In this document: piece by piece, positions 27,114-36,769 of the stretch | Position numbering within the stretch: the stretch's first letter is position 1 | How the letters are laid out: the number at the start of each line of letters is the position of its first letter | Assembly: GCF_023264895.1 (NCBI RefSeq) | Contig: NZ_JAHFUY010000028.1 | Location: forward strand, 10,637 to 58,596 | Source: Herbiconiux sp. | GTDB taxonomy: Bacteria; Actinomycetota; Actinomycetes; Actinomycetales; Microbacteriaceae | Length of the DNA stretch: 47,960 bases | Direction: 5' to 3' | The notes under the pieces: generated by a model | What the model was told of the DNA's origin: nothing | The model's database searches: none | What the model saw: the letters and a program-made list of their open reading frames with translations, nothing else | Made by a program: the position numbers and the translations under genes

Positions 27114-28027
27114 ATCGAGCGATCCGCGAGCACCGACAGCGCCCCCGGAACGACCTCCACGGTGAGCGGCAGCTCGCCGAAACGCTCTCCGTCGGCGTAG
27201 CCCACGACCCCCGGCGACGAGACCGTGACGCGGCGCCCGCGGCGGAACTCCACGACGTCGAGGCCCGCGTGGGTGCCCGAGAAGACCTTGGGGAACAGCC
27301 GGATGAAGCGCGTGCGCGAGACCGGCGCCACGATGAACACATCCAGCAGGCCGTCGTCGAGCAGCGCGTCGGGAGCGATGCGCATGCCGCCGCCGATGGT
27401 GGTGTTGTTGGCCACCGAGAGGAGGCCGGAGTCGACCTCGATCCGCTCGCCGTCGATCTCGAGCACGTAGTGCCTGGTCTTCAGCGTGGCCAGCTCGGCG
27501 AGGAGGGCGAGCACGTACCGGGAGGCCCCGCGGGGGCGGCGCATGCGGTTGGCACGGTCGTTGACGGCGGCGTCGAAGCCCGCCGAGAGCACCCCGGCGA
27601 ACCAGCGCTCCGGATCGTCGCCGCCCGTCACGCGCGCCGCGTCGATCACCCGGGGGCCGGCCTCGAGGGCCGCGGTGAGCACGGCGATGGCCGCATCCGG
27701 ATCGCCTGCCGGGATGCCGAGGCCGGTGGCGAAGTCGTTTCCCGTGCCGGTGGGCACGATGCCGAGAGGCACGCCGGTGCCCGCCACGAGGTTCACACCG
27801 AGGTTGACCATGCCGTCTCCCCCCACCACCACGAGGGCGTCTGTCGGGGCCGCGAGGGCGCTCCGCACCACGCGCACGAGCCCCTCGTAGTCGGGGGCGC
27901 TCTGGGGCACCACGTCGTGCCCTCGGGCGCGCAGGGCCGCGACGACGGCGGGGCCGACCGCCCGGGTTCTGCCGAAGGAGGCGTTCGGGTTGATCGCGAC
28001 GACGATCCGCTTCGCTGGAGTGGCCAT
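27110..28027 (-). CDS. Diacylglycerol kinase family lipid kinase
   Basis: The 305-aa cytosolic or membrane-associated enzyme has a DAGK catalytic domain. INPNASFGRTR is at the N-terminus, the nucleotide-binding VVVGGDGMVNLGVN near residue 70 and PTGTGNDFATGLG near 95. The C-terminal beta-sandwich contains NNTTIGGGMRIAPDALLDDGLLDV and YADGERFGELPL. Such enzymes phosphorylate diacylglycerol or related lipids (DgkB or YegS-like); the substrate is not decidable. The ATG follows GATAAT by 7 nt, so the mRNA is probably leaderless. It is divergent from the MBL-fold gene. Confidence 0.92.
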   Translation of the reverse strand: MATPAKRIVVAINPNASFGRTRAVGPAVVAALRARGHDVVPQSAPDYEGLVRVVRSALAAPTDALVVVGGDGMVNLGVNLVAGTGVPLGIVPTGTGNDFATGLGIPAGDPDAAIAVLTAALEAGPRVIDAARVTGGDDPERWFAGVLSAGFDAAVNDRANRMRRPRGASRYVLALLAELATLKTRHYVLEIDGERIEVDSGLLSVANNTTIGGGMRIAPDALLDDGLLDVFIVAPVSRTRFIRLFPKVFSGTHAGLDVVEFRRGRRVTVSSPGVVGYADGERFGELPLTVEVVPGALSVLADRSI

Positions 28028-28095
28028 TCCCCCGATTATCGCGCACCGGCCGCCGCCGGGTTGCAGGCCCCGGATGCTCGGTGTTGAGTCAGGAT

Positions 28096-28740
28096 ATGAG
28101 ACTCACGAAATTCGAGCACGCCGGCCTGCTGCTGGAGAAGTCCGGACGCCGGCTCTTCGTCGACCCCGGCATGTTCACCACCCCCATCACCGACGCCGTG
28201 GGCACGGTGGCCGTGGTCATCACCCACGAGCACCCCGACCACTGGACCCCGGAGCAGCTGCGCCGCATCCTCGACGCCTCCCCCGACGCCGTGGTCTACG
28301 GACCGGAGGGCGTCGTGGCGGCCGCGGGTGAGGCGGGCATCGCGGTGACGCGGGTCGATCCGGGAGACTCGGTGGAGGCGGGGCCGTTCCCGCTGCGGTT
28401 CTTCGGCGGCCGGCACGCGGTCATCCACTCGTCCATCCCCGTGGTCGACAACGTGGGGGTGCTCATCGACGAGGTGCTCTACTACCCCGGCGACTCCTGG
28501 GCTGTGCCCGAGGGCGTCGAGGTCGACCTGCTCGCGGTGCCGGCGGGCGCGCCGTGGATGAAGATCGCCGAGGCCATGGACTACGTGCTCGAGGTGAAGC
28601 CCAAGCGCTCGTTCCCGACGCACGAGATGGTGCTGTCGTTGGCGGGGAAGTCGATGGCGAACGACCGGATCCAGTGGGCCACCGAGCAGGGCGGCGGCGA
28701 GTTCTTCGGGCTGCAGCCGGGCGACTCGCTCGACCTCTGA
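28096..28740 (+). CDS. MBL-fold metal-dependent hydrolase
   Basis: The 214-aa product begins MRLTKFEHAGLLLEKSGRRLFVDPG and contains the metal-binding VVITHEHPDHW (HxHxDH), the ligand GGRHAVIH, YYPGDSW and a C-terminal SFPTHEM histidine. It resembles the UlaG/UPF0173 branch of metallo-beta-lactamase-fold hydrolases. The substrate is unknown. The start at 28096 gives the conserved N-terminus; AGGA lies too close to be a proper ribosome-binding site, and a GTG five codons upstream is an alternative. Confidence 0.88.
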   Translation: MRLTKFEHAGLLLEKSGRRLFVDPGMFTTPITDAVGTVAVVITHEHPDHWTPEQLRRILDASPDAVVYGPEGVVAAAGEAGIAVTRVDPGDSVEAGPFPLRFFGGRHAVIHSSIPVVDNVGVLIDEVLYYPGDSWAVPEGVEVDLLAVPAGAPWMKIAEAMDYVLEVKPKRSFPTHEMVLSLAGKSMANDRIQWATEQGGGEFFGLQPGDSLDL

Positions 28741-28749
28741 GGGGCGGGC

Positions 28750-28789
28750 GAGCGGCCGGCCGGTGGCCGGGTGTGACCGGCGCCGGCTC
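28750..28789. terminator. GC-rich imperfect inverted repeat between convergent genes
   Basis: GAGCGGCCGGCCGGT and ACCGGCGCCGGCTC form an imperfect stem just after the MBL gene stop and before the oxidoreductase stop. It is a likely bidirectional terminator. Confidence 0.45.
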
Positions 28790-30242
28790 AGGGGGCGAGC
28801 GACGGGGCTTCGGTGATGCCGAAGACGTCGCGGAGGGCCGTGCGGGCCGCGTGCCAGCCCCCCATGCCGTGGACCCCGGGGCCCGGAGTGGCGCTCGCGG
28901 AGCAGAGGTAGACGCCGTCGAGCGGCGTGCGCCAGGGCGTGCCAGAGACGACGGGCCGGGCGAGCAGCTGCGAGAACGACGCAGCGCCGCTCGCGATGTC
29001 GCCGCCGATGTAGTTGGCGTTGTAGAGGGCGAGCGCCGAGGCCGGGATGGCGGCGGAGGCCACGATGCGGTCGCGGAAACCGGGAGCGAACTCCTCGATG
29101 CGGGCGGTGACGGCTTCGGTCATGTCGCGGCCGGAGCCGCGGGGCACGTGGGTGTAGGCCCAGAGCACCTGGTGGCCCTCTGGCGCCCGCCCCGGGTCGA
29201 CCGTGCTCGGCTGCGAGACCAGCACGAACGGATGCTCGGGGTGGCGGCCGCGCGCGATCTGCCGCTCCCCCTCGTCGACCTCGGCACCCGAGCCCGCGAG
29301 GTGCACGGTGCCGGCGCCCGCGACCTCGGCGTTCGTCCACGGCACGGGGCCGTCGAGCACGTAATCGACCTTCGAGGCCGCGTTGCCGTAGCGGAACTGG
29401 CGGAGCGCACTGCGGTAGCCGAGCGGCAGCAGCTCGCCGCCGATGGCCTCGAGGGCGCGGGGGGTGACGTCGAGGAGCACGGCGTGCGAGGAGGGCAGGT
29501 CGAGCAGGGAGTCGATCCGGGTCTCGGTGACGATCTCGCCGCCGTGGGCGCGGAGGTCGGCGGCGAGGGCGTCGACGATCGCCTGCGATCCGCCGATCGG
29601 GATGGGCCAGCCGCCCGGGGTGTGCGCGAGCATGCCGAGGAGGAGTCCTGCACCGCGGGCGCCGAACGCGGCGACGGGACCGATGGAGTGGGCGGAGAGG
29701 CCGGCGAGCAGGCCGCTCGCCTCGTCGGTGCGGAAGCCGGCCGACGCGGACCGGGCGGTCGAGAGCACCCGGGTGCCGAACGCGGCGGCGGCGAGCGGAT
29801 CGCGGGGCACGCGGAGAAGCGGGGACATCGCGAAGTCGACCACCGCATCCCTGCGCTCGAGCAGGGGGGCGAAGAGCCGGCGCCAGGCGGGACCGTCGGC
29901 GCCGAGGTCGGCGGCGGTCTGCCCGAGATCGCGGCGGGCGAGGGCCGCGCGGCCTCCTTCGAGCACGTGGGCGTAGGAGATCTCGGGCGAGACGAACTGG
30001 ACCCTCGAGGCGAGGTCGAAGTCGCGGAAGAACGGCGACGCCAAGGCCATCGGATGCACGGCGGAGCACACGTCGTGCAGGTGCCCCGGCAGCGTGAGCT
30101 CGGCGGTGCGCGCTCCTCCGCCGGGCGACCCCGCGGCCTCGAACACCCGCACCGAGAGCCCGGCCCGCGCGAGCGTGACGGCGGCCGCGAGGCCGTTCGG
30201 GCCACTGCCCACCACGACCGCGTCGACCGGCCCGCTCGTCAT
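28788..30242 (-). CDS. Phytoene-dehydrogenase-like FAD/NAD(P)-dependent oxidoreductase
   Basis: This 484-aa flavoprotein has the dinucleotide-binding motif [34 protein letters not shown] at the N-terminus and [20 protein letters not shown] near the C-terminus, as in the CrtI/NOX family (COG1233). No carotenoid genes lie nearby, so carotenoid desaturation is not implied; many Microbacteriaceae carry such an uncharacterised homologue. The ATG is 6 nt after TAGGGT (30249-30254), so it is probably leaderless. A long palindrome separates it from the upstream response regulator gene. Confidence 0.88.
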   Translation of the reverse strand: MTSGPVDAVVVGSGPNGLAAAVTLARAGLSVRVFEAAGSPGGGARTAELTLPGHLHDVCSAVHPMALASPFFRDFDLASRVQFVSPEISYAHVLEGGRAALARRDLGQTAADLGADGPAWRRLFAPLLERRDAVVDFAMSPLLRVPRDPLAAAAFGTRVLSTARSASAGFRTDEASGLLAGLSAHSIGPVAAFGARGAGLLLGMLAHTPGGWPIPIGGSQAIVDALAADLRAHGGEIVTETRIDSLLDLPSSHAVLLDVTPRALEAIGGELLPLGYRSALRQFRYGNAASKVDYVLDGPVPWTNAEVAGAGTVHLAGSGAEVDEGERQIARGRHPEHPFVLVSQPSTVDPGRAPEGHQVLWAYTHVPRGSGRDMTEAVTARIEEFAPGFRDRIVASAAIPASALALYNANYIGGDIASGAASFSQLLARPVVSGTPWRTPLDGVYLCSASATPGPGVHGMGGWHAARTALRDVFGITEAPSLAP

Positions 30243-30285
30243 GCCGCCACCCTACCTCCCCTCCCCTTCCCCACTGCCCCCACCC

Positions 30286-30351
30286 TCTGCCGAACCGTCA
30301 CTTTCTGCACATCCCGAGCTGTTTTGGCGTGGAAAGTGACGTCTCGGCAGA
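30286..30351 (-). terminator. 20-bp inverted repeat after the response-regulator gene
   Basis: Arms at 30286-30305 and 30332-30351 match at 18 of 20 positions around a 26-nt loop. It is placed 15 bp beyond the response regulator stop and 31 bp before the -10 box of the oxidoreductase gene. It is probably a terminator. Confidence 0.6.
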
Positions 30352-30366
30352 ACTGGGGGTGGGGGG

Positions 30367-30993
30367 TCAGATCCAGCCTCGGTCTTGGGCGAGGAGGACG
30401 GCCTGCTGGCGGGTGTCGACCGCGAGCTTGGCGAGGATGGCCGAGACGTGGTTGCGCACGGTGCCGGGGGCCAGGGAGAGGGCGCGGGCGATCTGCGCCG
30501 TCGTCTCACCGCGGCGGCCGGCCCGCAGCACGTCGAGCTCGCGGTCGGTGAGCGGGCACCGCTCGTCGCTCAGGGCGTCGGCGGCGATCTCAGGATCGAC
30601 GTAGCGGGCCCCCGCGGCCACCCGGCGGATGACCGCGGCCACCTCCCCGGCGTCGCGCGACTTCGGCAGGAAGCCCGCGACCCCGGCGGAGAGCGCGCGC
30701 CGGAGCACTCCAGGGCGCGCATGCCGCGTGACCACCACGCACCGAGCCGCGATCGTGCGCCGCAGCCGCTCCGCCACCTCCACACCGTCGAGGCCGGGCA
30801 TCTCGAGGTCGAGCAGGCACACGTCCGGCTGCAGCCGCTCGGCCTCGGCCACCGCCTGCAGGCCGTCGGCGCACTCGGCGATCACGTCGATGTCGCCCTC
30901 GAGCCGGAGCAGGGCCGCGAGGGCGGAGCGGATCATGCCCTCGTCGTCGGCGAGCAGCACCCGGATGACGGGGCGCCCAGGATCGGCCGTCAT
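30367..30993 (-). CDS. NarL/LuxR-type response regulator
   Basis: This 208-aa two-component regulator has the receiver domain IRVLLADDEGMIRSALAALL, the phosphorylated Asp in CLLDLEMPGLDG and the switch region GVAGFLPKS. The C-terminal LuxR helix-turn-helix is LTDRELDVLRAGRRGETTAQIARALSLAPGTVRNHVSAIL. Its start overlaps the sensor kinase stop by 4 nt. It is cognate to that kinase; target genes are unknown. Confidence 0.95.
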   Translation of the reverse strand: MTADPGRPVIRVLLADDEGMIRSALAALLRLEGDIDVIAECADGLQAVAEAERLQPDVCLLDLEMPGLDGVEVAERLRRTIAARCVVVTRHARPGVLRRALSAGVAGFLPKSRDAGEVAAVIRRVAAGARYVDPEIAADALSDERCPLTDRELDVLRAGRRGETTAQIARALSLAPGTVRNHVSAILAKLAVDTRQQAVLLAQDRGWI

Positions 30994-32216
30994 CGTGCCG
31001 TCACCGCCCCGGCCGGAGCGGTCACGACCACGGTGAACCCGTCGTCGCCGCGGTGCACCTCGAGCGCGCCGCCGGCCTCCCCGGCGCGACGCGCGATGCC
31101 GTCGAGGCCGGAGCCCTCCCGGGTCCCGCCATCCGGGGTCTCCCCATCCGGAGTGTCACCCGCAGCGCCCGAGTCCGCGACGTCGTTGCGGATCTCGTAG
31201 CGCCACACCCCGCCCTCCCGCGCGAGCGACAGCCGGGCCGAGCGCCCGCCGCCGTGGCGCAGCACGTTCGTGGTGGTCTCGCGGATGACCGGGCCGAAGA
31301 CCGCGGCGGGCGCGTCATCGGCATCCGGAGCCACCGACGTCTCGGCCGCGATGCCCGCCGCCCGCAGCAGGTCGCGCGCGTTGGCGAGCTCGTCGCGGAG
31401 GGGCACCGAGCGGAAGCGGAGCGCGAGGTCGCGCGTGCCCTGCCGCGCCTCGTCGACGCTCCCCCGCGCCGCCCGCAGCTGCTCGAGGGCCGCGGCGGGA
31501 TCCTGATCGAGGAGTCGTTCGGCGAGCTCGAGCTGCAGGGCGATGACCTGCAGGTGGTGCCCCTGCAGGTCGTGCACGTCGGTCGCCACCCGCAGCCGCT
31601 CCTGGGTGGCGGCGAGCCGCGCCTCCGAGATGCGGGCCCGGTCGAGGGCGATCAGCACGTCCCACCACCACAGCGAGAGCACCGACATGAAGGGCAGGGC
31701 TGCGGAGAAGAATCCGAACAGGAAGGGATCCGCATCGAACTCGGGCGGCTCCCCCGTGAAGCGCTGCGCGTCGACCACCCAGAGGCCCACGAGCACCGCC
31801 GTGAGCGCGATCACGAGCCTCGCCCGCACCGAGCGCGGCCAGTCGAGGAGCTGCAGGGTCTGCGCCACCGGCGCGAGCAGCAGCAGCCACAGGCCCGTGA
31901 GGGAGAACGCGACCACGCCGAAGGCCGCCGCGATCAGGAGCGGGGCGAGCGTGTGCCGCCAGGGCAGCGTGGTGGTCTCGCCCGTGCGATGGCGGTAGGC
32001 GCGGAGGAGCGGAGCCGTCGAGGCGCACCAGATCAACCCGCCCACGAGCACCACGAGAAGCACCGGCCCGTCGAACCCCGCCTGCAGGAGGGTGGCCGGC
32101 CAGAGCAGCACGAGCATGAGCTCGAGGAAGACGATCGCCGAGACGGTGTACCACCAGGTGGCGGTGACGCCGCGCGACGTCGCGCGCGGTGCGGCGGGGT
32201 CGGAGGGGCTGGTCAC
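30990..32216 (-). CDS. DesK/NarX-like sensor histidine kinase
   Basis: This 408-aa membrane kinase has about five or six hydrophobic helices in the first 190 residues (for example VSAIVFLELMLVLLWPATLL and LLIAAAFGVVAFSLTGLWLLLL). The HisKA_3 box is RVATDVHDLQGHHLQVIALQLELAERL, with the phospho-acceptor His. The ATPase domain has IRETTTNVLRHG (N box) and GSGLDGIARRAGEAGG (G box). The absence of a large extracellular domain suggests sensing of a membrane or intramembrane signal. The GTG start lies 6 nt after TAGGGT (32223-32228). Confidence 0.94.
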   Translation of the reverse strand: MTSPSDPAAPRATSRGVTATWWYTVSAIVFLELMLVLLWPATLLQAGFDGPVLLVVLVGGLIWCASTAPLLRAYRHRTGETTTLPWRHTLAPLLIAAAFGVVAFSLTGLWLLLLAPVAQTLQLLDWPRSVRARLVIALTAVLVGLWVVDAQRFTGEPPEFDADPFLFGFFSAALPFMSVLSLWWWDVLIALDRARISEARLAATQERLRVATDVHDLQGHHLQVIALQLELAERLLDQDPAAALEQLRAARGSVDEARQGTRDLALRFRSVPLRDELANARDLLRAAGIAAETSVAPDADDAPAAVFGPVIRETTTNVLRHGGGRSARLSLAREGGVWRYEIRNDVADSGAAGDTPDGETPDGGTREGSGLDGIARRAGEAGGALEVHRGDDGFTVVVTAPAGAVTAR

Positions 32217-32374
32217 CCTCCCACCCTAGATCCGTGACAGATGTCATGGCCGGGGCGGACGGATGACCCGGAAAGCGGTGACACCCGGGCACTGCCGGGG
32301 CGGCTCCGGATGCGATGGGCTGGTGTCCAGAGGCGGGGTCGACAGGATCCCTCCCCGACGACAGGAGATGCGTG

Positions 32375-32983
32375 ATGGATCTGATCGCCCGATTCCAGGA
32401 GCTGGTCGGCCAGGTGCCCGAGCTCCTCCAGCCCCTCATCGTGGCGCTCGCGGGCGCCGTGCCCTTCATCGAGGGCGAGGGTGCCGCGACGATCGGCATC
32501 CTGGGCGGGCTGCACCCCGTCGTAGCCGTGATCGCGGGTGCCGCAGGCAACTTCCTCTGCGTGACCGTGCTCGTGCTCGCGTCATCCGGTGCCCGCTCGG
32601 CGATCGTGAACCGGCGCCGCGTGCGCCTCGCGGCCCGGGAAGAGGCGCGGGAGAGCGTGGTCGCGGGTGCACCCGCTGGACCGCTCGACGCGGCGGATCA
32701 TGTGTCCGCCGGGTCGGGGACCGGGCCGGAGCTGAAGCCCGAGCCGGAGTCCGCCCGCAAGGCGGCCCGCCGGGCGAAGTTCCAGCGGGCCCTCGACCGC
32801 TACGGCGTGCCGGGGGTGAGCCTCCTCGGCCCCCTGCTGCTGCCCACCCAGTTCACCGCGACGATGCTCGCGGCCGGCGGTGTCTCGAAGGCCCGTGTGC
32901 TGCTCTGGCAGGCCATCGCGATCGCGGGCTGGACGTCGATCGTCGCCCTCGTGGTGGGCGGCGTCGTGCACGCCGTCGTCTGA
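32375..32983 (+). CDS. Small multidrug-export-like membrane protein
   Basis: This 202-aa protein has an N-terminal amphipathic stretch (DLIARFQELVGQVPELLQPL) and membrane helices VALAGAVPFIEGEGAATIGILGG and VVAVIAGAAGNFLCVTVLVLASS. A hydrophilic Glu/Pro/Ala-rich loop of about 60 residues follows, then RALDRYGVPGVSLLGPLLLPTQFTATML and a final helix. The layout resembles the family annotated as small multidrug export protein, whose transport role is not well established. AGGAG lies 8 nt before the ATG. A short intergenic region holds its promoter. Confidence 0.7.
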   Translation: MDLIARFQELVGQVPELLQPLIVALAGAVPFIEGEGAATIGILGGLHPVVAVIAGAAGNFLCVTVLVLASSGARSAIVNRRRVRLAAREEARESVVAGAPAGPLDAADHVSAGSGTGPELKPEPESARKAARRAKFQRALDRYGVPGVSLLGPLLLPTQFTATMLAAGGVSKARVLLWQAIAIAGWTSIVALVVGGVVHAVV

Positions 32984-33020
32984 CGGCGTGCACGACGCTC
33001 GGGGAGTGCGCGATGCCGGG

Positions 33021-34850
33021 TCAGCGGCGGGCGCGCACCCGGACCGCTCCGGCGGCGCCGGCCACCAGTGCGCCACCCGCGAGGAGCAGCAGCGACCACG
33101 GGAGGATGTCGGCGGCGCCGGAACCCGTGTTCGCGAGGCCCGCGGGCTTCGTGGCGGGCTTCGGCGTCGGGGTGGGCGTCGGTGTCGGCGTCGGGATCGG
33201 CGTCACGGTGATGTCCACCGGGTTGCTGTCCGACGGCTCGAAGTTGACGTCGCCGAGGTAGCGCGCCGTGATCGTCGCCGGTCCCACCGGGATGAAGCTG
33301 ATCGGCACGTCGACCGAGTTCGACCCGGAGGCGAGCGGCTCGCTGCCGAGGAGCTCCCCGTCGTAGTAGAACGCGATGTCACCCGTCGGCACGACGCCGA
33401 CGGCGCCGACGACCGTGGCGGTCATGACGGTCTGCTTCTCGGCCTGCACCGTGGTGGGGTCGACGGCGAGCTGGGTCGTCGTGGCGATCCTGGCCACCTG
33501 GAGGGTGGTGTCGGCCTCGGATCCGCCGAAGGGCGAGATCGGGGTCGGCTGGTAGACCGCGGTGAGGTGGTAGGCCCCGGCGTCGATCGTGCCGCTCTCG
33601 ATCGTGAAGACCGCTTCGCCGTCGACGAGCGTCGCCGTCATGGGCTCGACCGCCGCGAGCGGCGCCGTGTCGCCCGTGGCGCCGAGGGGCTGCTCGACCA
33701 CGAGCACCACGTCGCCGGAGGGCACCGCGGAGGTGGTGAGGTTCTCGACCGAGGCGGTCACGACGATCTCGTCGCCGAAGACCGCGGAGGCCGGGGAGAC
33801 CGCCAGCGTCGTCTCGGTCTGGTACTCGACCGAGTAGGTGATGGTCACCGATCCGTCGCCCGCCTCGCCGAAGCCGTCGCTCGCGTTCGTGAGCGACCCG
33901 TAGATGCTCCCGCCGCCGGCGCCGCCGCCACCACCACCGCCGAGGCCGAAGACGGCGTCGACCTGGCCCGTGGAGCCCTCGGGGGTCTCGGGGTCGCCGT
34001 CGTCGGCGAGAAGCAGGGCACCGGCGTCGCCGCCGCCACCGCCCGAGACGCCGTCTCCGTAGAAGCTCGCGCCACCGCCGCCGCCGCCACCGCCGAGGAA
34101 CAGGACCGACTCGCCGGAGTCGCCGTTGCCGTCGTCGGAGGCGTTCACGACGCCGCCGTCGCCCTCCGCCAGGCAGCGCAGCCCGAAGTCGGGGTCACCC
34201 TCGGGGGCCACGGTCTCGTCGTCGCGCGGAGCCTTGCCGTCTTCACCGGCGTTGCCGCCGTCGCCACCGACGCAGAAGCCCACGACGCCGCGGCCGGCAC
34301 CGCCGGCACCGCCCGCAGCCACCGCGGCGAGCGTGGGGCCGGCGTCGTAGTCGCCGAAGGCGCTCGAACCGCCGCCACCGCCGCCGTCACGGGCGAGGAA
34401 CGATCCGTCGCCGCCGTCGCCGCCGTCGGTGTAGCCCGTGCCGCCCTCACCGATTCCCGCGGCTGCGAGGGGAGCGGAACCGTTCTCGCCGTCTTCGCCG
34501 GGTGCCGACCCCGATCCGCCGGCCTGGCCCACGATCACCGCGAACTCCTGGCCGGGTGTCACGGCTTGGGTGCCCGAGACCACCGCGCCGAGGCCGCCGG
34601 CACCGCCGTTCGTGCCGCCGCCCTTTCCGCCGGAGCCGCCCACGAGCGACACGGCGACCTCGGTGACGCCTTCCGGAACGGTCCAGACGTGGAATCCGAC
34701 CTCGTCGAAGACGACGGGTTCGGCCGGCTGCGCGGCGTTCGCAGCGCCACCGGTGGCCAGGAGGCCCCCGGCGACGAGTGCGACGGTGCCCGCGCAGGCG
34801 AGCAGTCGGTGGATGGAACGCGAGTGCGTTGTGGACGGCTTCGTCGCCAT
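33021..34850 (-). CDS. LANTG-anchored glycine-rich surface protein with Ig-like repeats
   Basis: The 609-aa secreted protein has a signal peptide (LLACAGTVALVAGGLLATGGAANA) and a glycine-rich half (about residues 60-320). Two Ig-like domains follow (TTLAVSPASAVFGDEIVVTASVENL and TTQLAVDPTTVQAEKQTVMTATVVG). A TPTPTPTPTPKP spacer leads to the sorting signal LANTGSGAAD, a membrane span and a RVRARR tail. LAxTG is the motif used by class E sortases of actinobacteria; no such sortase is in this window. The Gly-rich part recalls PE_PGRS-like or glycine-rich adhesins. The ATG at 34850 follows a GGGGGA ribosome-binding site. Confidence 0.88.
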   Translation of the reverse strand: MATKPSTTHSRSIHRLLACAGTVALVAGGLLATGGAANAAQPAEPVVFDEVGFHVWTVPEGVTEVAVSLVGGSGGKGGGTNGGAGGLGAVVSGTQAVTPGQEFAVIVGQAGGSGSAPGEDGENGSAPLAAAGIGEGGTGYTDGGDGGDGSFLARDGGGGGGSSAFGDYDAGPTLAAVAAGGAGGAGRGVVGFCVGGDGGNAGEDGKAPRDDETVAPEGDPDFGLRCLAEGDGGVVNASDDGNGDSGESVLFLGGGGGGGGASFYGDGVSGGGGGDAGALLLADDGDPETPEGSTGQVDAVFGLGGGGGGGAGGGSIYGSLTNASDGFGEAGDGSVTITYSVEYQTETTLAVSPASAVFGDEIVVTASVENLTTSAVPSGDVVLVVEQPLGATGDTAPLAAVEPMTATLVDGEAVFTIESGTIDAGAYHLTAVYQPTPISPFGGSEADTTLQVARIATTTQLAVDPTTVQAEKQTVMTATVVGAVGVVPTGDIAFYYDGELLGSEPLASGSNSVDVPISFIPVGPATITARYLGDVNFEPSDSNPVDITVTPIPTPTPTPTPTPKPATKPAGLANTGSGAADILPWSLLLLAGGALVAGAAGAVRVRARR

Positions 34851-35024
34851 GGAATGGTCCCCCTGGATCCTGTCGGCCCGCACGCTTTCGGGAGCGCGAG
34901 CGGGGTCAGCCTAGCGAAAAGGCGATATACCTGATAGAGCCCGGACGGGGGGTACGCGGTACCCGCTGACCGGCGCGACGACCCCCTGCCGTCGCACTCT
35001 GCAGTCGAGAAGAGAGCCGCACCG

Positions 35025-36722
35025 ATGAGCCACTCCACGCCCAACACCGACTACGACACGAGCGCCTTCCGGGACGTGTTCGAGCAGCACTTCACCTATG
35101 CCGCCGCGGTCGAGCGCAACACCCACCGCTATGCCGGCCGCACGGCCATCACCGACTCGACCACGGGCCGGTCCTACACCTACCGCGAGCTCGGCGAGAT
35201 CACCGGATCCCTCGTGGCCGGCCTCGCCGAGCGGGGCGTGGGTGTGGGCGACCTGGTGGGCTACCAGCTCATCAACCGGCCGGAGTTCGCGTTCCTCTAC
35301 GTGGCGGCGCAGGGGCTCCGCGCCGTGTCGTCGCCGCTGAACTTCCGGCTCGCTCCCGCCGAGACCGCGCACATCCTGACCGGATCCCGCCCCCGCGTGT
35401 TCGTGTTCGAGGCCTCGGCGAGCGCCGACGTGCGCAAGGCGCTCGAGCTCTCCGGCTTCGCGCCCGAGACCCTCGTGTCGGTGGGGCGGGCCCCGGATGG
35501 AGACCCGGGAGTCGCCGGCGCCATCGACTTCGCCGAGCTGCTCGTCGAGGGCGCGCCCTCGTTCGGGGCGCCCGAGGGGGCGACGGTGTGGGACGAGACG
35601 TCGCGGCTCTACACCTCCGGCACCACCGGCATGCCGAAGGCGGTGCCGCTCACGAGCCTCAACGAGGTGCTGAGCGCGCACGACGCCATCATGCACTTCC
35701 CGCTCTCGCCCACCGACCGCACCCTCAACATGTCGCCGTGGTTCCACCGCGGCGGCAACTACTGCGCGGGCCCCAACACCGCCTTCTACGTGGGCAGCGA
35801 GGTGGTCACCCTCCCCCAGTTCGAACCGGGGCTCGTGCTCGATCTGATCGAACGCCACGGCCTCACCTACGTGATCGGCGCCCCCACCAACCTCGAGCGG
35901 CTCGCCGACGAGCAGGAGGCGTCGCCGCGCGACCTCTCCTCCCTCTCGGGCATCGTCACGATGGGCGCGCCGCTCGACCGCGCGGCGGCCCTCCGCTACC
36001 AGTCGACCCTCACCCGGCGGATCGCGAACGGCTACGGCACCACGGAGGCGTTCTGGAACACCTACCTCCGGCCAGAGGACCTTCCCGAGGCGGCCGGTGC
36101 GGCGGGCCGCGCGTGCCTCGACGACGACGTGGCCGTGGTGAAGGTCTACGACGACCGGTTCGCCGATCCGACCGACACCGTGGCGAAGGACGGCCGGAAG
36201 GTGGGCGAGGTCATCATGCGGAGCATCAAGAGCGGCTACGCCTACCTCGGCAACCCCGGGGAGCAGGAGCGCAAGTTCCGGGGCGGCTGGATGTACCCGG
36301 GCGATCTCGCGACCTGGGACGAGACCGAGATGGTGACGATCATCGGCCGGAAGGACGACATGATCATCACGGGTGGCGAGAACGTGCATCCGGTGCAGGT
36401 CGAGGAGGTGCTCGCCGCGCACCCCGACGTGGCCGACAGCATCGTGACGGGGCTGCCGGATGCGGAGTGGGGCGAGGTCGTGGTGGCCTACGTCGTGCCG
36501 CGCGGTGAGCTGGCCGCCCTCGCGGCGAGCGATCCGCAGGCCGCCGCAGCCGCCCTCGAGACGCATTGCCGCGACAGTGTGGCGCTCGCCCGCTTCAAGC
36601 GCCCGCGCCGCTACGCGTTCGTGCCCGAGCTGCCCTACACGGCCACCGGCAAGAAGCAGCACTTCGTGATGAAGCAGCGGGCGCCCGAGGATGCGGCCGC
36701 GGGCCTGTTCCGCACCCCGTGA
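35025..36722 (+). CDS. AMP-dependent acyl-CoA synthetase (ligase)
   Basis: This 565-aa ANL-superfamily enzyme activates a carboxylic acid as acyl-AMP and then the CoA thioester. Motifs are RLYTSGTTGMPKAVPLT (P-loop, near residue 195), NGYGTTEAFWNTY, MYPGDLATWDETEMVTIIGRKDDMIITGGENVHP and the C-terminal lysine in PYTATGKKQHFV. The N-terminal part reads like benzoate- or fatty-acid-CoA ligases. Substrate cannot be fixed. It heads a plus-strand run that includes the sigma/anti-sigma pair and the EPSP-synthase-like operon. An AGAG ribosome-binding site lies upstream of the ATG. Confidence 0.9.
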   Translation: MSHSTPNTDYDTSAFRDVFEQHFTYAAAVERNTHRYAGRTAITDSTTGRSYTYRELGEITGSLVAGLAERGVGVGDLVGYQLINRPEFAFLYVAAQGLRAVSSPLNFRLAPAETAHILTGSRPRVFVFEASASADVRKALELSGFAPETLVSVGRAPDGDPGVAGAIDFAELLVEGAPSFGAPEGATVWDETSRLYTSGTTGMPKAVPLTSLNEVLSAHDAIMHFPLSPTDRTLNMSPWFHRGGNYCAGPNTAFYVGSEVVTLPQFEPGLVLDLIERHGLTYVIGAPTNLERLADEQEASPRDLSSLSGIVTMGAPLDRAAALRYQSTLTRRIANGYGTTEAFWNTYLRPEDLPEAAGAAGRACLDDDVAVVKVYDDRFADPTDTVAKDGRKVGEVIMRSIKSGYAYLGNPGEQERKFRGGWMYPGDLATWDETEMVTIIGRKDDMIITGGENVHPVQVEEVLAAHPDVADSIVTGLPDAEWGEVVVAYVVPRGELAALAASDPQAAAAALETHCRDSVALARFKRPRRYAFVPELPYTATGKKQHFVMKQRAPEDAAAGLFRTP

Positions 36723-36769
36723 ACGTTTTCGGGCGCGGCCCCGTTGACAGGGGTGGAGGTGCGCGCGCG

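Noticed and set aside
28788..30242. Carotenoid biosynthesis gene crtI
   Set aside because: The family includes CrtI, but no phytoene synthase or other carotenoid gene is nearby, so only the broad oxidoreductase call is safe.
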